Assembly (NCBI RefSeq): GCF_000633415.1
Contig: NZ_AYMV01000027.1
Span: 17,346-81,345, forward strand
Direction of reading: 5' to 3'
Source: Leucobacter sp. PH1c
Lineage (GTDB): Bacteria > Actinomycetota > Actinomycetes > Actinomycetales > Microbacteriaceae
Length of the DNA stretch: 64,000 nt
Positions 16,630 through 25,555 of the stretch are shown in pieces. A model generated the notes under the pieces. That model did not search any database and had not been told where the DNA came from. It saw only the letters and a list, made by a program, of their open reading frames with translations. Numbering within the stretch: position 1 is the stretch's first letter; each line of letters begins with the position of its first letter. The translations under genes were made by a program, and so were the position numbers.

Positions 16630-18792
16630 TCACCGCGGGGCGCCTGGCTCCGCGCCCAGGATCTCGCGCGCGACGACGCCGGGGCGCAGATCCAGTCGCC
16701 GCAGCAGCTGCGCGTTGAGCGCGACAACCACGGTCGACAGCGACATGAGGATCGCACCCACCGACATCGGCAGGACGAAGCCCACGGGCGCGAGCACCCC
16801 GGCGGCGAGCGGCACGGAGATGAGGTTGTAGCCGGCCGCCCACCACAGGTTCTGCTGCATCTTCCGATAGGCGGCCTGCGAGAGCCGAATCACGGAGAGC
16901 ACCGAGCGCGGATCGTCGCTCGCGAGGATCACCCCGGCCGAGGCGATCGCCACATCCGTGCCCGCGCCGATCGCGAGCCCCACATCGGCCTGCGCGAGCG
17001 CGGGGGCGTCGTTCACCCCGTCGCCCACCATCGCGACCCGGCGACCCTCCGCCTGGAGCCCCTGCACCGTGGCCGCCTTGTCCTCGGGGCGGACGCCGGC
17101 GAAGACCCGCTCGATCCCGAGCTCGGCGGCGACGGCGTGCGCCACGGCGGGCGCATCGCCCGTGATCATGACGACCCCCACACCGATCCGGTGGAGCGCG
17201 GCGACCGCATCGCGCGATTCGGGGCGCACCTCGTCGCTCAGCGCGAGCGCGCCGAGCACCGCGCCGTCGCGCACCACGTGCAGAATGATCGCCCCGCGCT
17301 CGCGCCACGCCGCCACCGCGGGAAGCTCTTGACGCCCCTCCTCCTCGAGCAGGTACGGGCCGCCCACGCGGAGGAGCGCGCCCCCGACGCGAGCACTCAC
17401 GCCCACGGCGGGCGCCGAGGCGAACTCGGTCGCTGCGGGCACGTGCACGCCTCGCTCGCGCGCGGCACGGACGATGGCGCGGGCGAGCGGATGCTCGCTG
17501 CCGGACTCGGCCGCGGCGGCGAGCGCGATCAGCTCGTCGGGGTCGAGCTCCCCGGCGTCCTCGGCTACCGCGACCTCCGTAACGGTGGGCTCGCCCCGGG
17601 TGAGCGTGCCGGTCTTGTCGAAGAGCACCGTATCGACCGAGCGCATCCGCTCGAGCGCGAGTCGGTCCTTGACGAGCACCCCGCCGCGCGCCGCGCGCTC
17701 CGTCGCGATCGACACGACGAGCGGGATCGCGAGGCCCAGGGCGTGGGGGCAGGCGATCACGAGGACCGTGATGGTGCGCACCACCGCGTCGTCGGGCAGG
17801 CCGACAAGCGTCCACGCGATCGCGGTGAGGGCCGCGGCGCCGAGCGCGAACCAGAAGAGCCAGCCCGCCGCGGTGTCGGCGAGCCGCTGGGCGCGCGACG
17901 AGGAGTTCTGGGCGTCGGCGACAAGGCGCCGGATCCCCGCGAGGGCGGTGTCGTCGCCGATCGCCGTGACCTCGATCCGGAGCCCCGAATCGGTCGCGAC
18001 CGTGCCCGCCGTGACGCGGTCGCCCGCCGCGCGGGTGACGGTGCGCGATTCGCCCGTGACCATGGACTCGTCCATCGCCGCCCGCCCCTCGACCACGCGC
18101 CCGTCGGCGGGCACGCTCGCCCCGGGCCGCACCAGAACACGGTCGCCGACACGGAGCTCGGCGGGGTCGACCGCGACCACCGCGTCGCCCTCGATCCGCT
18201 CGGCCGTGTCCGGCAGGAGTGCCGCGAGCGAGTCGAGCGCGGAGGTCGTCTGGGCCAGCGAGCGCATCTCGACCCAGTGGCCGAGCAGCATGATGACGAT
18301 AAGGAGAGCGAGCTCCCACCAGAAGTCGAGCTGGTGGTCGAGGAGCCCGAGGCTCGCGCCCCACGAGGCGACGAACGCGACGGTGATCGCGAGGCCAATG
18401 AGGAGCATCATGCCCGGGGTGCGGGCCCGGAGCTCGGTGACGGCGCCGACAAGGAAGGGGCGCCCGCCCCACACGAACATCACCGTGCCGAGGAGCGGCG
18501 AGACCCACGCGAGACCGGGCACCGCGGGGAGCTCGTAGCCGAGGATCATGGCGAACATGCCGGAGAGCGCCACCGTGGGGATCGCCAGGATGAGCATCAC
18601 CCAGAAGAGGCGCCGGAACTGCGCCACGTGACCGCTGTGGCCGCCGTGGCCACCGTGCCCCTCGTGGTCCGCGTGCGCGTCGTGGCCCGCATGGGCGGCG
18701 GGCGCGATCGCCTCCGCGCGGTGCTCGTGATGCGCGTCGTGCGCGTGTTCCTCGTGGCCGCCGGGCTCGGGCGTTCGGGTGCCGGTCATCAT
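16630..18792 (-). CDS. CPH-type (CopB-like, P1B-3) heavy-metal-translocating P-type ATPase
   Basis: 720 aa. A His-rich N-terminus (many HxxH and HGGH groups, about residues 15-55) precedes eight membrane helices. Helix 6 carries CPH (ACPHALGLA); the P-domain has DKTGTLT, then GEPTVTE, SGSEHPLARAI, MITGD and GDGVNDAPAL. CPH with a His-rich tail marks the CopB/P1B-3 class, which exports copper or silver. The start is ATG 18792 (MMTGTR), preceded by GGAGAGG; ATG 18840 would add a Gly-rich tail and abuts the operator. Cotranscription is unlikely, but a copper-type palindrome lies upstream and CueP is nearby. Confidence 0.92.
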   Translation of the reverse strand: MMTGTRTPEPGGHEEHAHDAHHEHRAEAIAPAAHAGHDAHADHEGHGGHGGHSGHVAQFRRLFWVMLILAIPTVALSGMFAMILGYELPAVPGLAWVSPLLGTVMFVWGGRPFLVGAVTELRARTPGMMLLIGLAITVAFVASWGASLGLLDHQLDFWWELALLIVIMLLGHWVEMRSLAQTTSALDSLAALLPDTAERIEGDAVVAVDPAELRVGDRVLVRPGASVPADGRVVEGRAAMDESMVTGESRTVTRAAGDRVTAGTVATDSGLRIEVTAIGDDTALAGIRRLVADAQNSSSRAQRLADTAAGWLFWFALGAAALTAIAWTLVGLPDDAVVRTITVLVIACPHALGLAIPLVVSIATERAARGGVLVKDRLALERMRSVDTVLFDKTGTLTRGEPTVTEVAVAEDAGELDPDELIALAAAAESGSEHPLARAIVRAARERGVHVPAATEFASAPAVGVSARVGGALLRVGGPYLLEEEGRQELPAVAAWRERGAIILHVVRDGAVLGALALSDEVRPESRDAVAALHRIGVGVVMITGDAPAVAHAVAAELGIERVFAGVRPEDKAATVQGLQAEGRRVAMVGDGVNDAPALAQADVGLAIGAGTDVAIASAGVILASDDPRSVLSVIRLSQAAYRKMQQNLWWAAGYNLISVPLAAGVLAPVGFVLPMSVGAILMSLSTVVVALNAQLLRRLDLRPGVVAREILGAEPGAPR

Positions 18793-18840
18793 CGTCCCCT
18801 CTCCGTCGCCACCGCCTGCGGCGACGCCACCTCCAACCAT

Positions 18841-18857
18841 ATACCCCCATGGGGTAT
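18841..18857. promoter_or_regulatory. copper-sensor-type operator before the ATPase
   Basis: Perfect dyad ATACCCC-CAT-GGGGTAT with C/G tracts, as in CsoR or CopY/CueR-family copper operators, about 50 bases upstream of the chosen ATPase start. TATATG (18843-18838 on the minus strand) could be the -10. Together with the similar element at cueP it suggests one copper regulon. The regulator gene is not visible in this window. Confidence 0.65.
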
Positions 18858-18981
18858 TCCCGCTCGATGAAATCCTCTCACCCGGGACGCCATTGTCCGC
18901 CAGGGCGCCCCCGCCCGTCCACCCCTCGGCGCCCCCGTGAATCAGCTATGGTGAGGCCCAGAACCACCCTCAGGAGGACCC

Positions 18982-19650
18982 GTGAGCCACGAATCGCCCC
19001 GCCGGCGCGCCCTGCACCTCGCCGGCATCCTCGCCGGAGTCGCCGTGATCGTCGTCGTGATCTGGCTCGACGTCGCGACGGGCATCTGGCAGGAGCTCGT
19101 CATCCTCTCGGGGCTCGCCGCGGGCCTCGTCACGTTCCTCCTCACGGTGCTCGTGGTCGACAAAGTGGTCGCCCGATCCACCGCACGCCGCTGGGCGCCC
19201 GTCACCCGGCTTGCGCTCACCGAGTTCCTCCACGACCTCGCCGACGAGGAGGAGAGCGAGATCGCGCGCGGCTCGGTCGTCGCGCGCTCGATCCCCGAGC
19301 TCGATCCCGCACTCCCCGCCGCCGCCTGGCCGGAGGAGCTGCGGGCGCTGCGCGAGCAGGTCGTCGCCGAACGGCAGCTGCTCTCGCGCGCGCTCGGACG
19401 ATGGATCGAGTTCCTCGCGGCGAGCGCCGACACGGCGGACGTGCTGCGCAATGTCGCCGACATCGCGCTCCAGCTCGATCGCGTGCGGGATCGCGCGCTC
19501 GAGCTCGAGGTGGCCCCGAGCGAGGCCGGTCGGGCGGCGCTGAACGTCGAGATCGCGGCGTGCAACGCGCACTTCCGCGGGCTCGTGGACGAGCTCCGCG
19601 AGCAGATCTCCGCGACCGACCTCGACGCGCGCGCCCCCAGCGCCCCGTAG
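18982..19650 (+). CDS. two-helix membrane protein of unknown function
   Basis: 222 aa. Two membrane helices (about residues 12-29 and 38-60) are followed by a long, acidic, helical cytoplasmic domain (about residues 80-215) with heptad-like Leu and Arg/Glu content, suggesting a coiled coil. I do not recognise the family. GTG 18982 has an AGGAGG ribosome site. It is alone between the copper operator and the SDR-like gene. Confidence 0.65.
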   Translation: MSHESPRRRALHLAGILAGVAVIVVVIWLDVATGIWQELVILSGLAAGLVTFLLTVLVVDKVVARSTARRWAPVTRLALTEFLHDLADEEESEIARGSVVARSIPELDPALPAAAWPEELRALREQVVAERQLLSRALGRWIEFLAASADTADVLRNVADIALQLDRVRDRALELEVAPSEAGRAALNVEIAACNAHFRGLVDELREQISATDLDARAPSAP

Positions 19651-19697
19651 TCGCTCCAGGGCTCGCACTCAGGGAGCCGTGTGGCAGACTGCGCAGC

Positions 19698-20402
19698 ATG
19701 CGGATTCTCATCGTCGGCGCGAGCCGCGGGCTCGGCCGGGCCCTGTACGACGGCCTTCGGGCCGATGGGCACGAGGTGTGGGGCGTGGCGCGCAGCGTGC
19801 CCGGCGACGCCGCACCGCACGAGCACTGGATCACCGCGGACTTCGCCGAGCCGCAGCGCGCGGCCGACGCCGTCGCCGCCGGGACGCCAGAGCGGATCGA
19901 CGCGATCCTCTACAACCTCGGCATCTGGGAGCCCGCCGCGTTCAGCGACGAGTACGACTTCACGGCGGAGTCCGACGCCACGAGCCTCGCGCTCGTCGCG
20001 ACGAACATCGCCGGGCCACTCCTCCTGCTCCAGCGGCTCGTGCCGCGGCTGCTCGCGTCGGCACAGCCCCGACTGATCCTCACCGGATCCACCTCGGGCC
20101 TCCCCCGCAGCGGTCGGCCCGAGGTCGCCTTCGGCGCGTCGAAGGCCGCGCTCGGCGGCATCGCAGACGCGCTCCGTGAGCAGTTCCGCCCCGACCGCCT
20201 CGCGGTGACGACCCTGCAGATCGGCGACCTGAACACCGACGACGCGCTCGACGTCCCCCGGGAGGCCGCCGCGGAGCGCGGTGCGGGGACCCTGATCCCG
20301 GTTCACGACGTCGTCGATGTCGTGCGCACGGTGCTCGGCCTCTCCTCGGCATCGTTCGTGCGGGAGATCGTTCTCCCAGCGATCCGCGCCCAACACTTCT
20401 AG
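19698..20402 (+). CDS. atypical SDR without catalytic Tyr
   Basis: 234 aa. The Rossmann fold is clear: VGASRGLG (about residues 6-13), NLGIWEP in place of the NAG motif, and LTGSTSGLP for the active-site Ser region. The YxxxK position reads FGASK (about residue 150), so Phe replaces the catalytic Tyr while Lys is kept. A normal hydride-transfer reaction is therefore unlikely; it may be a NAD(P)-binding regulator or use another acid. ATG 19698 follows a CAGACT box by 7 bases. Confidence 0.82.
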   Translation: MRILIVGASRGLGRALYDGLRADGHEVWGVARSVPGDAAPHEHWITADFAEPQRAADAVAAGTPERIDAILYNLGIWEPAAFSDEYDFTAESDATSLALVATNIAGPLLLLQRLVPRLLASAQPRLILTGSTSGLPRSGRPEVAFGASKAALGGIADALREQFRPDRLAVTTLQIGDLNTDDALDVPREAAAERGAGTLIPVHDVVDVVRTVLGLSSASFVREIVLPAIRAQHF

Positions 20403-20475
20403 GACTCGGGGTACGCTGGGCCGCACGTACCGGGTACGCCGCCGCGCGTCGCCGGGATCGCACGGGGGAGGCGCC

Positions 20476-21375
20476 ATGCAGCAGGAACGGGTCGTCGTAG
20501 CCGGAGCATCCGGTCTCATCGGGGGCGCGCTCGTCGAGTCGCTCCGAGCCGACGGCATCACCGTGGAGCGCCTCGTGCGCCGCCCGCCGCGCTGCTCGGA
20601 CGAGCGGGAGTGGCGCCCCGGCGAAGCGCCGCTCGACCCCGAGCTCGTGCGCGGCGCGAGTGCCGTGGTGAATCTCTGCGGGGCGAGCATCGGCCGGCTG
20701 CCGTGGACGCCCGCGGTGCAGCGCGAGCTCCGCAGCTCGCGGATCGGGCCGACGCGCACGCTCGCGACGGCGCTCCGCGCGCTCGGAGGAGAGGCCCCGC
20801 TCTTCGTCTCCGCATCCGCGGTCGGCTTCTACGGCGACCGCCCGGGTGAGCGCCTCACGGAGACGAGCAGTCCGGGCACCACGTTCCTCGCCGGCCTCTC
20901 CGCCGAGTGGGAGCGCACCGCGCGCGAGGGCGGCGAGCAGGTCCCCGTCGCGCTGCTGCGCACGGCCCCCGTGCTCCACCCTGCGGGCGTGCTGAAGCCC
21001 ATGATCACGCTGACGCGCTTCGGCCTCGGCGGCCCGCTCGGCTCCGGGCGGCAGATCTGGCCCTGGATCTCGCTCGACGACGAGGTGCGCGCGATCCGCC
21101 ACGTCATCGCCCACCGCCTCACCGGACCCGTGAACCTCTGCGGCCCAGCCGCCGCGAGCGCCTCCGAGATCGGCCGCGCGCTCGCCCGCGCGATGCACCG
21201 CCCCTTCGTGCTCCCGGCGCCGCGCTGGGCGCTGCGGCTCGGACTCGGCCGCGCGGCGGCCGACTCGCTCCTGCTCTCGGACGCCGATGTGCGGCCCGAC
21301 GTGCTCCTCGCCTCCGGGTTCGCTTTTACCGACGGCACGGCCGAGGCCGCCGTGCAGCGCGCGCTCGCCGCTTAG
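20476..21375 (+). CDS. TIGR01777-type NAD(P)-dependent epimerase family protein (SulA/YfcH-like)
   Basis: 299 aa extended SDR. Motifs are VVVAGASGLIGGALVESL, VNLCGASIG, then SASAVGFYG (the YG pair of the family), and ALLRTAPVLH with WPWISLDDEVRAI. The group is named for an epimerase fold; its reaction is not known, though some links to nucleoside or cell-division phenotypes exist in other bacteria. ATG 20476 is preceded by GGGGGAGG. Its end overlaps that of the convergent photolyase gene by 4 bp. Confidence 0.87.
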   Translation: MQQERVVVAGASGLIGGALVESLRADGITVERLVRRPPRCSDEREWRPGEAPLDPELVRGASAVVNLCGASIGRLPWTPAVQRELRSSRIGPTRTLATALRALGGEAPLFVSASAVGFYGDRPGERLTETSSPGTTFLAGLSAEWERTAREGGEQVPVALLRTAPVLHPAGVLKPMITLTRFGLGGPLGSGRQIWPWISLDDEVRAIRHVIAHRLTGPVNLCGPAAASASEIGRALARAMHRPFVLPAPRWALRLGLGRAAADSLLLSDADVRPDVLLASGFAFTDGTAEAAVQRALAA

Positions 21376-22766
21376 TCGCTCGGCTTCGCGCCCGGTTCGG
21401 CCCCAGACGATGCGGCCGGGGACGCGTCCGGTTGCGCACCGGCGCGCATCGCGTCGTACGCGGCGAGGGCGCGGATCCGGCTCGCACGCAGATCCACGAT
21501 CTCCGGGATGAGCAGGCTCTCGGGCGCCCAGCGCCCGGCGTACTCCCCCTCGGGGTCGAAGCGCTGCGCCTGCGCGCTGGGGTTGAAGATGCGGAAGTAG
21601 GGGGCCGCGTCCGCGCCGCAGCCCGCCACCCACTGCCAGTTGAACGGGTTGCTCGCGGCGTCCGCGTCGACGAGCGTGTCCCAGAACCACGCCTCGCCGA
21701 TGCGCCAGTCGACGAGCAGGTTCTTCGTGAGGAACGACGCGGTGACCATGCGCGCGCGGTTGTGCATGAATCCGGTGCGCCACAGCTCCCGCATCCCCGC
21801 GTCGACGAACGGGAACCCTGTCTCCCCGCGCTGCCAGGCGGCGAGTTCGGGCCCGGGGTCCGTGCGCCACGGGAACGCGTCGAACTGGGGGTTCAGCCCG
21901 CGCTCGTGGAGTCCTGGCTCGTGCGCCGCCGTGTGCCACGCGAACTCCCGCCACCCGAGCTCGGAGAGAAACATCCCGGCGTCGACGCCCGCGGCGATCG
22001 CACGGTGCCACACGGTGCGCGGGCTGAGCTCGCCCCAGCGGAGCGCCGGCGAGAGCTCGGATCCCGCGTCCGCGTCGGGGCGGTCGCGGTCCGCGGCGTA
22101 GCGGTCGGCTCGTTCGCGGAGGAAGCGATCGAGGCGCAGTGCCGCCGCGGGCTCTCCGGGCGACCAGCGCTCGGCGAGTCCCCCGGCCCAGTCGGGGCGC
22201 TGCGGGAGCAGCCGCCACTCGTCGAGCGCATCGCTCGCGGGCTGCCGGGTCGCCGCGCGGAGCCCCGCGGGCCGGGGCAGCGGCACCGGCGGCGCCGGCG
22301 CGCTCAGGCAGGCGCGCCAGAACGCCGAGTACACGCGGTAGGGCGTGCCCTGCCCCGTGACGATCGATCCCGGTTCGAAGAGCAGCGAGCCCCGGAAGGA
22401 GCTCACCCGACGACCGGCCTCGCGCAGCCGATCGGCGACGGCCGCGTCGAGTGCGCGCCCGGCGCCGAAGCGCCGGTTCCACACCACGCGGTCGGCGCCG
22501 CTCTCGGCGGCGAGCTCTGGGATCCGCTCCGCCGCAGCTCCGCGGCGCAGCACGAGCGGGATACCGAGCGCGGCGAGCTCCTCGCCGAGTGAGCGCAGCG
22601 AGCCGTGCAGCCACCAGCGTGCAGCGCCGCCGAGCGGGCGGATCCCCGGCGAATCCTCGTCGAGCAGGAACACGACGACCGCGCCATCAGGATCCTCGGC
22701 TGCTGCGGCGAGCGCGGGGTGGTCCTCGAGCCGGAGGTCGTCGCGCAGCCACACGAGGGTGGTCAT
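21372..22766 (-). CDS. phr: deoxyribodipyrimidine photolyase (cryptochrome/photolyase family)
   Basis: 464 aa. The N-terminal alpha/beta domain begins LVWLRDDLRLEDHPAL, and the FAD domain has SELSPALRWGELSPR, FLSELGWREFAWH, GFPFVDAGMRELWRTGFMHNR (residues about 335-355), NLLVDWRIGEAWFWDTLVD and ASNPFNWQWVAGCG. These are hallmarks of class I CPD photolyases, which repair UV-induced pyrimidine dimers with blue light. A C-terminal Pro/Ala-rich tail is extra. The ATG overlaps the stop of the small membrane protein upstream (ATGA). Confidence 0.9.
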   Translation of the reverse strand: MTTLVWLRDDLRLEDHPALAAAAEDPDGAVVVFLLDEDSPGIRPLGGAARWWLHGSLRSLGEELAALGIPLVLRRGAAAERIPELAAESGADRVVWNRRFGAGRALDAAVADRLREAGRRVSSFRGSLLFEPGSIVTGQGTPYRVYSAFWRACLSAPAPPVPLPRPAGLRAATRQPASDALDEWRLLPQRPDWAGGLAERWSPGEPAAALRLDRFLRERADRYAADRDRPDADAGSELSPALRWGELSPRTVWHRAIAAGVDAGMFLSELGWREFAWHTAAHEPGLHERGLNPQFDAFPWRTDPGPELAAWQRGETGFPFVDAGMRELWRTGFMHNRARMVTASFLTKNLLVDWRIGEAWFWDTLVDADAASNPFNWQWVAGCGADAAPYFRIFNPSAQAQRFDPEGEYAGRWAPESLLIPEIVDLRASRIRALAAYDAMRAGAQPDASPAASSGAEPGAKPSD

Positions 22767-23107
22767 GACGCGCTCCCGCGGAGGTCCGGCCCCGCGTCCG
22801 CCGCGGCGCGGGTCGCGCGGATCGCGCGCACGCCGCGCTCGAGCGCCCACACCGCTCCGAGGAGCGTGTTCACGCCGAGCGCGAGCGGCAGCCAGGGGAT
22901 GATAGCCGGGAGCACGTCGGTGGCGAGCACGACCGCGCCGAGCGCCGCCGCCGTCACGAGCGCGGGCACGAGCATCGCGGATCGTGCGCTGCGCAATTCG
23001 GCCGGGTCGATCGTGCCGGAGGCGAACAGGACGCGCAGGTAGCGGACGAGGGCGACGCCCATGATCGCGAGCCAGATCAGGCCCGGCCAGTTCCCCCACA
23101 CGGTCAT
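22763..23107 (-). CDS. small membrane protein coupled to photolyase
   Basis: 114 aa with about three hydrophobic segments (residues about 8-28, 45-66 and 70-88) and a basic cytoplasmic end. It is not recognised. Its stop codon overlaps the photolyase start, and the acetyltransferase-GrpB gene lies 13 bp upstream, so the three genes may form one operon. Confidence 0.6.
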   Translation of the reverse strand: MTVWGNWPGLIWLAIMGVALVRYLRVLFASGTIDPAELRSARSAMLVPALVTAAALGAVVLATDVLPAIIPWLPLALGVNTLLGAVWALERGVRAIRATRAAADAGPDLRGSAS

Positions 23108-23120
23108 CGTTCCTCCCGGA

Positions 23121-24752
23121 TCAACAGTACTGCGCGTAGGTGACCGAGCGATCCTGCTCGGCGAAGCCGAGGCGCGCGTACATCACGTGCGCCCCGCTGG
23201 GGTTCGCGGAGTCGACGTCGAGCACGGCGGACGCGAGCCCGGCCTCGCGGTAGGCGCGCAGCACCTCGGCGATGAGCGCCGAGGAGAGGCCGCGCCCACG
23301 CCAGTCGCGCACGACGCCGACGGTGCTGAGGGTGCCGAACGGGCCGCCGCGCAGGGCGAACTCGGCGGTGCGGCGCTCGCTCAGCACGAGGCCGACCACC
23401 CGGCGCGGGTCGCGGATCCCGCCGCGGCCGGTGACCGCGAGGCGGGAGAGCTCGGGAGCGAACTCGGCGAGCGCCCCCTCGCGTTCCCACTCCTTCCGGG
23501 TGATGGGGTGGAATCCCCAGTGGTCGCGGAACGCGTCGTTCACCGCGGCGCGGGTGCGCTCCGAGAGGCGGGCGCTGAAGGGCACGAAGCGGACCCCCTC
23601 GGGGGTCTCGCGCTCGGGCAGCTCGCCGGCGAGCGGGCGCGCGAGCTCCTGCCACCAGCGTACGGGGGCGAGGCCCGCAGCGCGCGCGAGCTCGGCGAGC
23701 CCGGGGTGCTCGGCCCGCCCGCTGAGCGCAAGGATCCCCGGCGCGGTCTCTCCCGAGGCGGCCAGCAGCTGTCGGCCGCGGGCGAGCTGCCAGGCGAGGA
23801 GCGCGCGTCCGACGCCGCGGCGCCGGATCTCGGGGTGCACCATGCCGTCGAGCGCGACCTCGATCTCTGCTCCAGCCGTGTCCGCGAGCCGCGCTGAGCC
23901 CGCGGCGAGCACCCGCCCCGCGCCGTCGACGGCCATCACCGAGTCGCGCGCGGGATCGAAGCGCTCGCCCACGAGGCCGAGCACGAGCTCCTCCGCGGTC
24001 ACCACGGAGCGCGGGTGGTCGATCTCCCCGCAGGCCTGCGCGAGCGCGAGGAGTCCCGGGAGCGCGGTGCGCGAGACGGGCCGCCAGTGGAGCGGCGTCT
24101 CACCGAGCGAAACCGGCAGTTCGGGGAGCGATGCGGGGGCGAGGGCGCGCTGCGCGAGCGGGATCCCGGCGCCCGCGAACGCCCGGGCGAAGATCTCGCG
24201 GACCACGATCGCCTTCCGCGCGTTGTAGGCCATGACGCGATCCGGCCCCTCGGCCGCTGCGAGCCGCTTCGCCTCCGCGTACGCCTCGCGCTCGGCGGGG
24301 TGGGCGTGGAGCCAATCGCGGAAGAGCCGGTGCCGCGCAGCCTCCGCGGAGCCGGGGCCGAATACGTGGAGGTTCACCCGCGGCTCGGCCAGACGCAGCA
24401 TGCGATGCTCCTCGAACTCTGGCTCGCGCACACGGAGCACGTACCCGAGCGCTTCGAGTGCGGGCACGTAGTCGGCCTCGGCTGCCGGATCCGCCACCGT
24501 GAGATCGATGTCGATCACCTCCTTCGCGGCGAGCCCGGGGACGGCCGTGGATCCGACGTGCTCGATGCCGAGCGCTGAGTCGCCGAGCGCTCCGCGGATC
24601 CGCCCGGCGAGGGCCACGAAGCGATCGGCCCAGAGCGGAGAGAACGGCACGATCTCGATCGATTCGGGGGCGCTCGGCCCGCCCACCCACGGGTCCCCCG
24701 CGGGCGCACCGTCCTGGAAGTCTGCGATCCCCTCGGGGAATGTCTGCGGCAT
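23121..24752 (-). CDS. GrpB-GNAT-GNAT fusion protein
   Basis: 543 aa. Residues about 20-185 are a GrpB/UPF0157 nucleotidyltransferase-fold domain (EHVGSTAVPGLAAKEVIDID, then LHVFG and RDWLHAHPAE). Residues about 190-345 form a GNAT unit with MVHPEIRRRGVGRALL; residues about 360-540 form a second with VVRDWRGRGLSSALI, the normal acetyl-CoA loop. The double GNAT half resembles MshD-like or dual-GNAT proteins; the GrpB fusion is unusual. AGGAGG precedes ATG 24752. Promoter TTGATC/TAGTTT lies at 24877-24848. Confidence 0.85.
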   Translation of the reverse strand: MPQTFPEGIADFQDGAPAGDPWVGGPSAPESIEIVPFSPLWADRFVALAGRIRGALGDSALGIEHVGSTAVPGLAAKEVIDIDLTVADPAAEADYVPALEALGYVLRVREPEFEEHRMLRLAEPRVNLHVFGPGSAEAARHRLFRDWLHAHPAEREAYAEAKRLAAAEGPDRVMAYNARKAIVVREIFARAFAGAGIPLAQRALAPASLPELPVSLGETPLHWRPVSRTALPGLLALAQACGEIDHPRSVVTAEELVLGLVGERFDPARDSVMAVDGAGRVLAAGSARLADTAGAEIEVALDGMVHPEIRRRGVGRALLAWQLARGRQLLAASGETAPGILALSGRAEHPGLAELARAAGLAPVRWWQELARPLAGELPERETPEGVRFVPFSARLSERTRAAVNDAFRDHWGFHPITRKEWEREGALAEFAPELSRLAVTGRGGIRDPRRVVGLVLSERRTAEFALRGGPFGTLSTVGVVRDWRGRGLSSALIAEVLRAYREAGLASAVLDVDSANPSGAHVMYARLGFAEQDRSVTYAQYC

Positions 24753-24847
24753 CGAAACCTCCTGCGGCTCCTCGGGACGGGTGGGCTGCGCGGCGCCCCG
24801 GCCCCCTGCGGCGCTGCGGCCGCGCGGGCCGCGTGAGCCGCACCCCA

Positions 24848-24877
24848 AAACTATCGAATAAGGAACGATCGGATCAA
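24848..24877 (-). promoter_or_regulatory. promoter for the GrpB-GNAT gene
   Basis: On the minus strand TTGATC (24877-24872) is followed after 18 bp by TAGTTT (24853-24848), in an unusually AT-rich patch for this window. The leader to ATG 24752 is about 90 bases and contains AGGAGG near the start. Confidence 0.55.
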
Positions 24878-24946
24878 CTTCGATATATACTGGTCTCGCG
24901 CTGCCACCCGGCGGCGCCGCGCAGCCCCACACTCTCCGAGGACCCC

Positions 24947-25555
24947 ATGCACACTCCCGGCACCGCACCGCACGCGCCCCACCCCGCGCCGACGGTGCTC
25001 GCAATGACGGCGAGCACCCGGATCGTCATCTGGGCGTTCTGCACGGGGGCTGGCGTGCTCCTCGGCTTCATCCTCCCCTGGCTTCTCGGGTTCATCGCGG
25101 AGTGGCCGCTGCCGTACCTCGACGTGCTGAAGTTCCTCGCATCGTTCGACGCCCCGGCGATGGTGCTCGGCCGCCCCGCGGTGCTCGGCGCGATCGGGCT
25201 CATCATCGCGCTCGTGATCACCCACGAGTCGCCGAGCCTCACCATCGACGCGGAGCAGATCCTCGTGCGCACGGGCGACGACACCCGCAGCATCGCGCGC
25301 GAGCTGGTCGGCGGGGTGTACCGCGCGGGCGGGAAGGTGCGCATCGAGTCCCCCGCGGGCCGGGTGCTGTTCCACGACGACGTCGAGGGCGGGCGACAGG
25401 CGATCGCGGCGGCGTTCCAGCGCCACGGCTACCCCTGGGAGGGAGTCGAGACGCTCCGCTCCGGGGGCGCGGGCGGAACGGGCCGCACGGTCGACGCGGA
25501 GCGCGGGGGCCCTGCGGCGAGCGAGGCCTCCGCGGCGAGCGAGGCCTCCGCGTGA
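24947..25555 (+). CDS. YqeB-like membrane protein
   Basis: 202 aa. Two N-terminal membrane helices (about residues 23-46 and 65-88) are followed by a PH-like cytoplasmic domain (residues about 95-155: LTIDAEQILVRTGDD, then ARELVGGVYRAGGKVRI and GYPWE), the pattern of the YqeB family, of unknown function. The C-terminus holds a repeated ASEASA sequence encoded by an 18-bp direct repeat. The stop codon overlaps the start of the PaaX-like gene, so both are cotranscribed. TATACT at 24886-24891 may be the -10. Confidence 0.7.
   Translation: MHTPGTAPHAPHPAPTVLAMTASTRIVIWAFCTGAGVLLGFILPWLLGFIAEWPLPYLDVLKFLASFDAPAMVLGRPAVLGAIGLIIALVITHESPSLTIDAEQILVRTGDDTRSIARELVGGVYRAGGKVRIESPAGRVLFHDDVEGGRQAIAAAFQRHGYPWEGVETLRSGGAGGTGRTVDAERGGPAASEASAASEASA

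Noticed and set aside
16312..18870. A long plus-strand open frame opposite the copper ATPase
   Set aside because: No recognisable domain; the opposite strand has a perfect P-type ATPase.
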